A DNA stretch of 64,000 nucleotides from Rhodococcoides kyotonense (lineage in GTDB: Bacteria > Actinomycetota > Actinomycetes > Mycobacteriales > Mycobacteriaceae), in contig NZ_LVHI01000013.1 of NCBI RefSeq assembly GCF_001645385.1, positions 1 to 64,000 on the forward strand. The letters run 5' to 3'. Of this stretch, positions 17,407 through 24,116 are shown one piece after another. Below the pieces are notes generated by a model. That model saw nothing but the letters and a program-made list of their open reading frames with translations, was not told where the DNA came from and did not search any database. The first letter of the stretch is position 1, and each line of letters starts with the position of its first letter. A program made the translations under genes and the position numbers.

Positions 17407-17498
17407 CGGTTGTCTCTCCCCTGGTGTGATGTGGTGTGATGCGGTGGGCACCGGGCAGATATCAGCTGCCCGGTGCCTTCTCGTGTCGAGCGGTTCGT

Positions 17499-17810
17499 TC
17501 ACGCTGGCGGTGGTCCGCAGTCCGGGCAGATGCCGCCGCACCCGAGCCCGTCCCCCACTCCGGCGACGGGAGCCTGCCAGGTGGCACCGTCGGCGGCGAT
17601 GTCGGTCCATTCCCCGGTGACCTCGTATCCGTAGATTCCGAGCAGCTCGTGGGCGGACGAGCGAATCCCCTCGTGCGTGGTGGCACTCGGAGAGAGCATG
17701 TAATCGATCGCTTTCGTGCCGTACCGGACGGTCACTGCGACGAGCGTGTCGTGGCGTTCGTCCTCGACCTGGGAGGTGGTGGCGATCAGGGTCCGGCTGG
17801 TTTCTTCCAT
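17499..17810 (-). CDS. Small hypothetical protein under the palindrome-type operator
   Basis: 103 residues. Its start lies eight bases from the palindrome at 17818. The middle part (HEGIRSSAHELLGIYGYEVT, GEWTDIAADG) looks alpha/beta. The end holds CGGICPDCGPPPA, two close Cys pairs that could bind a metal. No family recognised. It is followed by the ParB-like gene 92 bases later on the same strand and may share a transcript with it. Confidence 0.5.
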   Translation of the reverse strand: MEETSRTLIATTSQVEDERHDTLVAVTVRYGTKAIDYMLSPSATTHEGIRSSAHELLGIYGYEVTGEWTDIAADGATWQAPVAGVGDGLGCGGICPDCGPPPA

Positions 17811-17817
17811 GCCCTAA

Positions 17818-17840
17818 CCTTACAGTCTCAAACTGTAAAG
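17818..17840. promoter_or_regulatory. Third copy of the CCTTACAG-N7-CTGTAARG palindrome
   Basis: CCTTACAG, seven bases, CTGTAAAG. It differs by one base from the two sites at 14421-14487 and sits directly before the gene starting at 17810. This placement suggests one regulator controls both loci. Confidence 0.65.
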
Positions 17841-18039
17841 TCAAGCGCTGCAACAAGTTTCGGCATTCCTACCGATTCGGCCTACCGCCTCGAACATCGA
17901 CAGTCGGGACCGACAGCCGTTGTCGCACATCGGCAGCGACTCAGCATGACTCGAATCAGTGCAGTGGGTAGAGGTTCTCGATGCGGATCGCGGACTTGTA
18001 CGTGTGATCGAGCCGAGTTATTGAACAACGGTCCCGGTG

Positions 18040-18375
18040 TTAGTCGACGGGAGTTGCAGCCTCGGCTGGGCACCACTGGCCTTCGAGACGCAACAACCCC
18101 TTGCCGTTGCCGATCGGTATGTCGAAACTCAACTGGCAAAGCCATTGTCCGCGGGATGTTTTCGCCCACGCATGGAGCAGGCCCGGGGATTTGACGTCCA
18201 TCGAGAGGCCCTCGGATCGAACCTTGAGAGGCGTCCCGTCGCGGAAAGAACCGCCTCCGGATGATCCTGCCACGGTGAGCGCGACATTGACCAACACCCT
18301 TCGAGGTGGGTCTACGACGTGGCGCGTGGGGGGATCGAAGGTGACAGGCCAGTTCTCGTACAGGTCGGGCGTCAT
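18040..18375 (-). CDS. Small hypothetical protein coupled to the ImuA'-like gene
   Basis: 111 residues. Its ATG overlaps the stop of the upstream gene (ATGA). The sequence has beta-strand character (RRVLVNVALTVAGSSGG, QWLCQLSFDIPIGNGKGLLR). No family recognised. The 200 bases downstream to 17841 hold no evident gene. Confidence 0.5.
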   Translation of the reverse strand: MTPDLYENWPVTFDPPTRHVVDPPRRVLVNVALTVAGSSGGGSFRDGTPLKVRSEGLSMDVKSPGLLHAWAKTSRGQWLCQLSFDIPIGNGKGLLRLEGQWCPAEAATPVD

Positions 18376-19238
18376 TGCGCGACCGCCAAACGGTGGGGCC
18401 GGTGACCGGCTGCTGCATCGGTGACCGCTGGCGACCAGCGCAGACCGTGCTCGCCGAACGTGGGTGCGGTAAGGGTGTATCGACCGGTGCGCTCGGTGAT
18501 ACCGCGTCCGTGGACGGTGGTCTCGACGGTGATCGACCGGATCCGGCCCCTGCCCTGCTCGATGCCGCCGTAACCGACGGGCCGAGAGGAGATCGTCAGA
18601 TCGAGACCGGGCATTCGGCCGTCGGTGATTGCGAATACCCCTGCGTGAGTGCGTGTTCGGGCAAGGATCGACCGTGCACGAGTCGGCGGTACATCGCGGT
18701 CGTGGACGGTACTGATGACCAGGTCGATCCCATCGATACAGACACTGGCGACGTCCAATGGGTCGCCGTCCCCTGTTTTGACGAGGTGGACCTTGGACAG
18801 ATCACCTCCGTGTTCATGGACGGCGAGGAGCCCGAACTTGGGTTGTCCGATCAGTGCGACGTGATGGCCGGCCGTACTGGCGGAAGCGACGAGCCCGACG
18901 AGGATCGATCCTGCACCGGTGATCGAGATGGCCGTTCCTCGGGCCAACGCACCGCGTGGGAGCAGATCGGACAGCGGCATGGGCGTCGGGATGGTCCGCA
19001 GGCTTCGTGCGCGCACAGGGCCACTGAGGGCTCGTTCCTCGACACCGGTGGTGGTTGCGCCAGTGATGACGGTCGACGATGCCACACGTGGGGCGACGTC
19101 GGCACCGGGTTCATCGGGGCCGGTGGGTGCATGGTCTCTACGGCCGGGAATTGCGGCCATGCTTCGCCGCAGCGCCGCGAGTTGCGCGGCTTTGTCCAGG
19201 CCGCTGAGGTCGGGCATCGTCTCGGCTGTACCGGCCAT
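18372..19238 (-). CDS. ImuA'-like degenerate RecA-fold protein
   Basis: 288 residues. The layout MPDLSGLDKAAQLAALRRSM, LLPRGALARGTAISITGAGS, HVALIGQPKFGLLAVHEHGG, then SVCIDGIDLVISTVHDRDV and PPTRARSILARTRTHAGVFA matches actinobacterial ImuA' proteins, which have a RecA-like fold without a working Walker A; here the loop reads TGAGSIL with no GKT. ImuA' partners ImuB and DnaE2 in mutagenic repair in mycobacteria. Neither partner gene is in this window. A plasmid copy may modulate the host mutasome; that is inference. Confidence 0.7.
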   Translation of the reverse strand: MAGTAETMPDLSGLDKAAQLAALRRSMAAIPGRRDHAPTGPDEPGADVAPRVASSTVITGATTTGVEERALSGPVRARSLRTIPTPMPLSDLLPRGALARGTAISITGAGSILVGLVASASTAGHHVALIGQPKFGLLAVHEHGGDLSKVHLVKTGDGDPLDVASVCIDGIDLVISTVHDRDVPPTRARSILARTRTHAGVFAITDGRMPGLDLTISSRPVGYGGIEQGRGRIRSITVETTVHGRGITERTGRYTLTAPTFGEHGLRWSPAVTDAAAGHRPHRLAVAQ

Positions 19239-19304
19239 GAGTGCGACCTTTCGCCGAACGGATCTCCTCGCGTCAATCTATGCGAACATACGTTCGATGT
19301 CGAA

Positions 19305-19505
19305 CTACCTGCATACGTCCGGTGCCCACCGCGCGTCGTGGGCTTTCGAGGCGTCCACGAGGTACTCGACCGACAGTTCGGGATCGGCCGTCAGGTGGCG
19401 GTGGTCGGCCAGGAGACGCACGACGCGGTCCATTGCGGCGTCCACGGCCGGGTCGTCGGGGTCGTAGCCCTCGTCGGCGATGGCGGCGCGTTCGATGGGG
19501 TCCAT
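19305..19505 (-). CDS. Small hypothetical protein
   Basis: 66 residues, acidic and helical (VDAAMDRVVRLLADHRHLTA, LSVEYLVDASKAHDAR). It starts two bases after the stop of the 51-codon gene upstream, so the two are probably one transcript. No family recognised. Confidence 0.5.
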   Translation of the reverse strand: MDPIERAAIADEGYDPDDPAVDAAMDRVVRLLADHRHLTADPELSVEYLVDASKAHDARWAPDVCR

Positions 19506-19507
19506 GT

Positions 19508-19663
19508 CTAGTTCGACGCGGCGGACTCCGGGGCGGTTCCGGCGTCGTAGATCAGATCGTCGGAGCCCTCGTACCGGTACGCGCGCTGCCCGCTGGGCAG
19601 TGTCACCCAGCCCGACTGTCCGTGGTCGGAGTCCGGATCGAAACTGCGGTCGCTGGTGGTCAC
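19508..19663 (-). CDS. 51-residue hypothetical protein
   Basis: A GTG start at 19663 is preceded by a strong AGGGAGG. The product reads MTTSDRSFDPDSDHGQSGWV, then TLPSGQRAYRYEGSDDLIYD and a short tail. GC-rich third positions and tight spacing to the next gene support coding. No family recognised. Confidence 0.55.
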   Translation of the reverse strand: MTTSDRSFDPDSDHGQSGWVTLPSGQRAYRYEGSDDLIYDAGTAPESAASN

Positions 19664-19686
19664 GACGAGAACCTCCCTTGATTTGC

Positions 19687-20073
19687 TCAGTTGTTGACGA
19701 GTTGGCTTGCGCGCTGGAAGGTCACGCCGAGGAGCGACCCGATATCGCGCACGGGGACGTGCGCTCCTGCGAGCTGCTTGGCGAACGCTTCGGTCGAGGC
19801 CTTCACTCGCGCCTCCTCCTCGCTCAGACGGGCGCGTTGGGCTTTGATGTCGGCCACGCGGGCGGCAAGGTCTTCTCCGCCGGGCTCGAGTTCGATGTGC
19901 TGTTCGATCTCGACGTCAGCGAGGGAGACGCCGGTTTCGAGGGCGATCAACTCTTTCGCTGCGGTTGCCACGTCGTCGATGCGGCGCGCCTGGGTGAGCG
20001 CGTCGAGTTCGGGGACGGCGATCATCCACCACTTGCCGTCGCGGGTGATGGACACCGTGTAGGTCTTGCTCAC
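19687..20073 (-). CDS. hicB: HicB-type antitoxin
   Basis: 128 residues from the GTG at 20073 that overlaps the hicA stop (GTGA). The N-terminal HicB fold is clear: KTYTVSITRDGKWWMIAVPE, then LDALTQARRIDDVATAAKEL. A coiled-coil-like stretch follows (ADIKAQRARLSEEEARVKAS) and a C-terminal HTH (VRDIGSLLGVTFQRASQLVN). HicB neutralises HicA and represses its own promoter. The HTH fits the operator at 20276. Confidence 0.85.
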   Translation of the reverse strand: MSKTYTVSITRDGKWWMIAVPELDALTQARRIDDVATAAKELIALETGVSLADVEIEQHIELEPGGEDLAARVADIKAQRARLSEEEARVKASTEAFAKQLAGAHVPVRDIGSLLGVTFQRASQLVNN

Positions 20074-20270
20074 TTCTGCGCCTCCTTCATGGCTGCGAGG
20101 ATCTTGCGGTACACACCGGGCGAAATGGTCCGATGCCCGTCGGGAACAGTCACTTTCACTGCACCGTCGGCCGAGACCCACGTGCTGTGAGACCCCACCG
20201 TGCGGACCGAGAAGAACCCCGCCGCCTTGAGTTCCTTGACCACCTTGCGCGTAGGCTGCTCGGTCACCAT
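20070..20270 (-). CDS. hicA: HicA-type mRNA interferase toxin
   Basis: 66 residues, full length. Shows RKVVKELKAAGFFSVRTVGS, then HSTWVSADGAVKVTVPDGHR with the family GSH(S/H) catalytic histidine, and ISPGVYRKILAAMKEA. HicA cleaves mRNA when not bound by HicB. The toxin-first order and four-base overlap with hicB are typical. The pair would stabilise the plasmid. Confidence 0.88.
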   Translation of the reverse strand: MVTEQPTRKVVKELKAAGFFSVRTVGSHSTWVSADGAVKVTVPDGHRTISPGVYRKILAAMKEAQK

Positions 20271-20275
20271 AAGTT

Positions 20276-20295
20276 TAGTCTAGCTGACTAGACTA
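20276..20295. promoter_or_regulatory. Operator of hicAB
   Basis: A perfect inverted repeat TAGTCTAG-CTGA-CTAGACTA lies five bases before the hicA ATG. Further half-site-like CTAGTC and ACTAGAC occur to 20316. It is the likely HicB binding site. Confidence 0.7.
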
Positions 20296-20330
20296 TTTCT
20301 AGTCAAATCCACTAGACGGTTGCCGATGGT

Positions 20331-20402
20331 GTGTCCGGCCTGCACCGCAGCGTCGGGGTATGTGGGCGAAGAAGTCGCGCCACCACCGAGCTGGGTCGAT
20401 CT
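20331..20402 (-). pseudogene. Remnant of a second HAD-type gene
   Basis: This 72-base stretch matches 20759-20832 of the neighbouring HAD gene with scattered differences. It encodes EIDPARWWRDFFAHIP, then needs one base removed to continue as PDAAVQAGHTIG, compared with PDAAVLAGGHDLA in the intact gene. The intact gene's stop lies at its edge, so a paralogous copy was probably lost here. Confidence 0.6.
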
Positions 20403-21010
20403 CAGCAGGCGTCCAGCGTGCTGCGTAGTGATGCGATTCCGAGTTGGGCGAGGGTGCCCGCCTGGTGTGCGCGGACACCGTTGCTGCTCAGGCGATTTAC
20501 GGCGTCGGGGTCGTCGTCGACGAAGCCGCGTAGCCATGCCGGGTGCCGGTTGGTCACTGCCCTGGCGTGGCCGAGCTTGATCTGCCAGGCCTGCCGTGTG
20601 TGTTGGTTGTATTCGGAGGCGGGTCGGCCGAGGACCGCTCTGCTGTCGGGGAAGTCCTGGTCGGTGAGCCACGCTCGTGTCGCGGGCAGAGCGTATGAGG
20701 GGCGCGTCGTCGAGTAGACGATCGTGTAGCCGAGACCGTGGACCGCCCAGGCCAGATCGTGCCCGCCGGCGAGCACTGCGGCGTCGGGTACGTGGGCGAA
20801 GAATTCGCGCCACCGCTGAGCTGGGTCGATTTCGTTGTCGGTCAGCACGCTGTCGTGCGCGGACATGTCGGCCAGGACGCCGTCGATGTCGATCATGACC
20901 ACCCGGTCCTCGTTCGGGCGGTGAACCGGAGGCCTGGGCCGGCGCCGGGTCGGTGCGTGCCGGGTCGGCTTGGTGACGGTGTCCACCCCTCGTTCATACC
21001 CGAGCGGCAT
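20402..21010 (-). CDS. HAD-superfamily phosphatase, PNKP-like
   Basis: 202 residues. After a basic, disordered N-terminus comes motif I VVMIDIDGVLADMS (DxDGxxAD), motif II YTIVYSTTRPS, a basic region (WQIKLGHARAV) and motif III LRGFVDDDPDAV. This is the layout of the 3'-phosphatase domain of phage T4-type polynucleotide kinase. It likely removes phosphate from a nucleic acid end or small substrate. The start overlaps the TetR stop; a GTG eight codons inside is the alternative. Confidence 0.7.
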   Translation of the reverse strand: MPLGYERGVDTVTKPTRHAPTRRRPRPPVHRPNEDRVVMIDIDGVLADMSAHDSVLTDNEIDPAQRWREFFAHVPDAAVLAGGHDLAWAVHGLGYTIVYSTTRPSYALPATRAWLTDQDFPDSRAVLGRPASEYNQHTRQAWQIKLGHARAVTNRHPAWLRGFVDDDPDAVNRLSSNGVRAHQAGTLAQLGIASLRSTLDAC

Positions 21011-21662
21011 CGGTGTTCTCGGTGGCGCGCCGCAGAGATGACCCGGTGTTCATCTTCTCGGTCGCAGACCTCATGGTCTCGGTGGTGCGCGCGGCGGCGA
21101 GGACGGTATCGAGCGATTCTCGGTAGCCGCTCGAGATCGACGACCCGAACCCTGTCGGGACGATGTGGGCCAGTAGGCGATACCCGGCCAGTGATGCCGC
21201 CAGAACGCGGACGAACCGCTCTGCGGTGAATCCAGTTCGCAGAGAGCCGGAATCGACGGCGCGGGCCGCGAGGTCGAGCACTGCCGCCTCCCACGCTGCG
21301 GACGCGCGGTGGGGATGGAAGTCCGGTTCCACGCTCAACCTGGCTTCGGCCCGCAGGAAGACGTCGTGATCGTATGCCTGCGCGGCGTCGTCGACCATCC
21401 CTGCGATCGCATCGAGCGGGTCAACGCCGTCCGCAGTGCTCCAGAGTGCCGCTATGGCGGCGTAGCTCGTGGTGGCGGTGTCGAGTACCGCTGCGGCCAT
21501 CTCCCGCTTGGACGAAAAGTGGAAGTACATCGCACCTTTGGTGCTTGCCGTGTTGTCCAGGATGCGGTTGATCGACGATCCGGCATATCCGTAGTGCGCG
21601 AATTCTGTTGCCGCTCCGTCCAAGATGTCGGCGCGTGTCCTGATTGCTCGTTCCTGGGTCAC
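20994..21662 (-). CDS. TetR-family regulator, ScbR/gamma-butyrolactone receptor-like
   Basis: 222 residues from a GTG overlapping the previous stop. The N-terminal HTH reads RAIRTRADILDGAATEFAHY, GYAGSSINRILDNTASTKGA, MYFHFSSKREMAAAVLD, the pattern of ScbR/ArpA-like receptors. The ligand domain is helical (FLRAEARLSVEPDFH). The last 25 residues form a Thr/Asn-rich tail. It may tie plasmid genes to a small diffusible signal; ligand and targets are unknown. It is coupled to the DUF2637 gene. Confidence 0.75.
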   Translation of the reverse strand: MTQERAIRTRADILDGAATEFAHYGYAGSSINRILDNTASTKGAMYFHFSSKREMAAAVLDTATTSYAAIAALWSTADGVDPLDAIAGMVDDAAQAYDHDVFLRAEARLSVEPDFHPHRASAAWEAAVLDLAARAVDSGSLRTGFTAERFVRVLAASLAGYRLLAHIVPTGFGSSISSGYRESLDTVLAAARTTETMRSATEKMNTGSSLRRATENTDAARV

Positions 21663-22612
21663 CGCGCCGCACCCGCATAGTCACGATCGGTGCTGATCGA
21701 GTCGTAGTCCGCGTCGCCGTACTCCGAACGCGCTTCGGTCACGTCCTCGCCGCTGTGGTCGTGGTCAGCGTCGGCGATGGTGTGCGCCTGGTCGACGATT
21801 CCGGGCGCGGCGGTACTGCGTTCGCTGGCGATGTTCTGCTGGACCTGTGTCCAGGTCTTGATGTGCCGCGAGACGGTCGAGGTGTGCAGCTCGAGGTGGC
21901 GTGCGATGTCACTGAAGGACCAGTCGGGGTTCTTGAGGTAGAGGTCGACGCTGGTCCATACGGCTGGCTTGAGTAGGCCGTTGTCGAGGTCTTCGTCGAT
22001 TCCGGCGAGAGCCGATCCTGTTGTCGCGCTGTTCTGTTCGGCATCCACTCGGTCGATATGGTCGTCGATGTGAGCTGTGTCGGTGGTCGAATCGAGTGAA
22101 CGCGGAATCTCGCTCGGAGTAATGGCCGGGGCACGGCGGCGACGTGGTGCGCGCAGGACGACGGCGACGATCTCGCTCATCGTCAGGACCATCGCTGGCG
22201 CTAATGCTGCTATTGCTGCTGCGACTGCGGCATTGAGGACCGTCGCAGTCAAGACTGCGTGGTAGGCGTTACCTGCGATCGAGAGCAATGCCATGATCGC
22301 CAGCACTGCAACGACGAGCCGCCGGCCCCGGACGGTAGCGGGGTCGGTGTGCTGCGACAGCGCGATCCGGATGACAGCGCAGGCGAGGATCGGTCCGTCC
22401 AGGGCGACGGGAATGACCCAGGCGTCGCCGCGGTGGATACCGGCCATGACGGCGAGGTCGAGCAGGGTGGAGAACGAGAGTTTGAACGACGCCGCGCCGA
22501 CGATGACGGCGATGGCCAGGCCGGTGATCAGGGCACCGGTCAGGACGCGGGGGTGGATGTCGAGGGTGTCCTCGCTGGTGGGGTCGTGGTCGGGGGTATT
22601 AGCGTTGCTCAT
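21659..22612 (-). CDS. DUF2637 membrane protein with C-terminal HTH
   Basis: 317 residues. Four to five membrane helices lie between about 25 and 165 (ALITGLAIAVIVGAASFKLS, WVIPVALDGPILACAVIRIA, LVVAVLAIMALLSIAGNAYH, LAPAMVLTMSEIVAVVL), as in the DUF2637/Spd-type proteins of actinobacterial plasmids. A basic stretch follows, then a helix-turn-helix near 235-265 (LKNPDWSFSDIARHLELHTS, TVSRHIKTW) and an acidic tail. A role in plasmid spread or control is known for some relatives. The ATG at 22612 was chosen over a longer upstream frame. Confidence 0.7.
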   Translation of the reverse strand: MSNANTPDHDPTSEDTLDIHPRVLTGALITGLAIAVIVGAASFKLSFSTLLDLAVMAGIHRGDAWVIPVALDGPILACAVIRIALSQHTDPATVRGRRLVVAVLAIMALLSIAGNAYHAVLTATVLNAAVAAAIAALAPAMVLTMSEIVAVVLRAPRRRRAPAITPSEIPRSLDSTTDTAHIDDHIDRVDAEQNSATTGSALAGIDEDLDNGLLKPAVWTSVDLYLKNPDWSFSDIARHLELHTSTVSRHIKTWTQVQQNIASERSTAAPGIVDQAHTIADADHDHSGEDVTEARSEYGDADYDSISTDRDYAGAAR

Positions 22613-22702
22613 TGATCGCAGGTCCGTTCTGTGATCGACCGGCCCCGGTGGTGTGTGGAGCACTGCCGGGGCCTTCCGGTCGGATGGGTACGTGGGGTGT
22701 GG

Positions 22703-22966
22703 TCAGAGGCGGGCGCGGAGGTCCGCGAACCACTGCGTCGCGGTATTGAGCTGATGAAAGCCGTAGGTGCGCCGAAGTCGTTGCAATGCATCGTGTTCGG
22801 TATAATCGAGGCCAACGATTGTGTCCGTGTCGTGAAGCAGAACGGCCACTGCGAGCTGGTCGCCAGTCGACCATGCAGGCCACGGTTCGCCGAGTTCATT
22901 GCAGGTGCTAGCAAGCTGGGCTTTGGCGAGCATGTCGGGTGCACGGCGGTCGGCTGCGGTGGTCAT
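22703..22966 (-). CDS. Small hypothetical protein (MTTA family, full copy)
   Basis: 87 residues from the ATG at 22966, with AGGAGCTGA upstream; an ATG two codons earlier is possible. Reads MTTAADRRAPDMLAKAQLAS, then DQLAVAVLLHDTDTIVGLDY and LRRTYGFHQLNTATQWFADL. No family recognised. Its first 16 residues resemble the 26-residue frame at 23252. Confidence 0.55.
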   Translation of the reverse strand: MTTAADRRAPDMLAKAQLASTCNELGEPWPAWSTGDQLAVAVLLHDTDTIVGLDYTEHDALQRLRRTYGFHQLNTATQWFADLRARL

Positions 22967-22998
22967 TGTCATTCAGCTCCTGTTTGTCATGACGCGGG

Positions 22999-23175
22999 CT
23001 ACCGGCGGGGCCGAGCGGGACCGGCAGCCTTAGCATCGGCGGCGGTCCAGCCGTGCCAACCGGCTGGGCGGCATTCGTCGTGATAGACCGGATGGGACGG
23101 CACCAGATTCGCTGGAGGATCGGAATGCCACTGGTCGCACCAGGCGCACCGAATGACCACCCGTTCGGCGGTCAT
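22999..23175 (-). CDS. 58-residue zinc-ribbon-like protein
   Basis: Starts at the ATG at 23175 overlapping the previous stop (ATGA). Reads MTAERVVIRCAWCDQWHSDP, then PSHPVYHDECRPAGWHGWTA and a basic tail. CAWC followed by a His and a Cys is a possible metal-binding set. Found by reading the minus strand between 22972 and 23252. No family recognised. Confidence 0.5.
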   Translation of the reverse strand: MTAERVVIRCAWCDQWHSDPPANLVPSHPVYHDECRPAGWHGWTAADAKAAGPARPRR

Positions 23176-23252
23176 GATGCCGCCTCGACGGCGGGGCCGA
23201 ACGGGGCTCCATCGAGCATCTCGGTGGCGTGGCGATTGATGGCGGTGGTCAT
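23172..23252 (-). CDS. 26-residue peptide, possible truncated paralogue
   Basis: Encodes MTTAINRHATEMLDGAPFGP and six more residues. It shares the ribosome binding site and start pattern (AGGAGCTGAA...ATGACCACCGC) and the MTTA--R-A--ML--A pattern with the gene at 22966. It is coupled to the zinc-ribbon-like gene by ATGA. Either a leader or a shortened duplicate. Confidence 0.4.
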   Translation of the reverse strand: MTTAINRHATEMLDGAPFGPAVEAAS

Positions 23253-23258
23253 CGTTTT

Positions 23259-23876
23259 TCAGCTCCTGGTGGTGGCGCGGGGTGTGGGTGCTCCGTCGCG
23301 TAGCTCGCGGGCACGGATGAGGGCGGCATAGACGGCAGATCGGCTCAGTCCGTACAGCTCCATGAGTTTGACGGCACCGAACTCGCCGGATTCGTAGTCC
23401 TTGAGAAGGCGTTCATGCTGCAGTGCAGTGAGTTTGGGCTTGCGGCCGGTCATTCGGCCCTGCTCTTTGGCAATTGCAACGCCCTCGCGAGTACGAGCGC
23501 GGGTTAGGTCGGCCTCGAACTCGGCCATTGCGCCGAGGACGGTGAAGAACATCTTGCTCGACGGATCACCGGGGCTGTAGACCTGGCCACCATAGATCAA
23601 CCGTGCCCCTTTCGCGTCGAGTTCGGTGACAATGGCGTTCAGGTCGGTCACCGAACGTCCGAGTCTGTCGAGTTTGGTGACCACCAAGGTGTCGCCCTCC
23701 CCCACTGCCGCGAGGGCTTCGGTGAGGCCGGGCCGTTCCCGGTTGCGTCCGGTGTATCCGCGGTCGGTGTAGATGTTGCCGGTGTCGACGCCCATCTTGC
23801 GGAGGGCTGTGCGCTGCGCTCGCAGATCCTGTCCTCGTGTGGAGCATCGGGCGTACCCGATCAGGTTTTCGTCCAC
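23259..23876 (-). CDS. Serine resolvase/invertase
   Basis: 205 residues from a GTG. The catalytic domain reads LIGYARCSTRGQDLRAQ (nucleophile Ser in CSTRGQ), then GDTLVVTKLDRLGRSVTDL and AEFEADLTRARTREGVA. A C-terminal HTH follows (VKLMELYGLSRSAVYAALI). This size is standard for Tn3-type resolvases. It would resolve plasmid multimers at a res site just upstream. A Tn402-type transposon begins 96 bases upstream of its start, so it is outside that element. Confidence 0.92.
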   Translation of the reverse strand: MDENLIGYARCSTRGQDLRAQRTALRKMGVDTGNIYTDRGYTGRNRERPGLTEALAAVGEGDTLVVTKLDRLGRSVTDLNAIVTELDAKGARLIYGGQVYSPGDPSSKMFFTVLGAMAEFEADLTRARTREGVAIAKEQGRMTGRKPKLTALQHERLLKDYESGEFGAVKLMELYGLSRSAVYAALIRARELRDGAPTPRATTRS

Positions 23877-23967
23877 CTGGAGCCCTCCGTCTCGAAATCT
23901 ACGATCAAACAGGGATTACTTCCGACACTATCTACCAGGACACCGACAGGCTGGTCCGAGCGTCGAC
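23877..23967. other. Left half of the interrupted res region
   Basis: The stretch between the resolvase start and the transposon. The sequence ACGATCAAACAGG near 23900 recurs as ACGATCGTCAAACAGG near 41383 on the other side of the transposon. A palindrome TCGAG-GTAT-CTCGA lies at about 41361-41374. Together the two flanks would form a compact resolvase-binding region before the insertion. Confidence 0.45.
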
Positions 23968-23972
23968 CGATC
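23968..23972. repeat. Target site duplication, left copy (CGATC)
   Basis: CGATC directly precedes the left inverted repeat and occurs again directly after the right one at 41349-41353. Five bases is the known duplication length for the Tn402/Tn5053 family. Confidence 0.9.
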
Positions 23973-23997
23973 TGTCAGTTTCAGAAGACGGCTGCAC
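23973..23997 (+). repeat. Left terminal inverted repeat of the Tn402-type element
   Basis: Begins TGTCAGTTTCAGAAGACG and continues GCTGCAC, the known Tn402/Tn5053 terminus pattern. It matches the right end at 23 of 25 positions. An internal TnsB-type repeat (GATGTCCGAAGTGCACTGCA) follows at 23998, similar to one at 41256-41276 of the right end. Confidence 0.92.
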
Positions 23998-24116
23998 GAT
24001 GTCCGAAGTGCACTGCAGTGCAACTCCAAGTTCTCGAGCACACGTCCGGCCGTATCCAGTGAGCGCTGCGATCCCTGACTGGATAGCGCATCGATGGTGA
24101 AATTTCGCATCAAGTT

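Noticed and set aside
15772..17856. A 694-codon version of the ParB-like gene
   Set aside because: The extra 150 codons upstream of 17406 are a shadow of the gene at 17499-17810; the ATG at 17406 has a good GGGGAGAG site.
23259..23876. The serine resolvase as the TniR of the Tn402-type element
   Set aside because: It lies outside the left inverted repeat and target duplication, so it belongs to the plasmid and marks the target.
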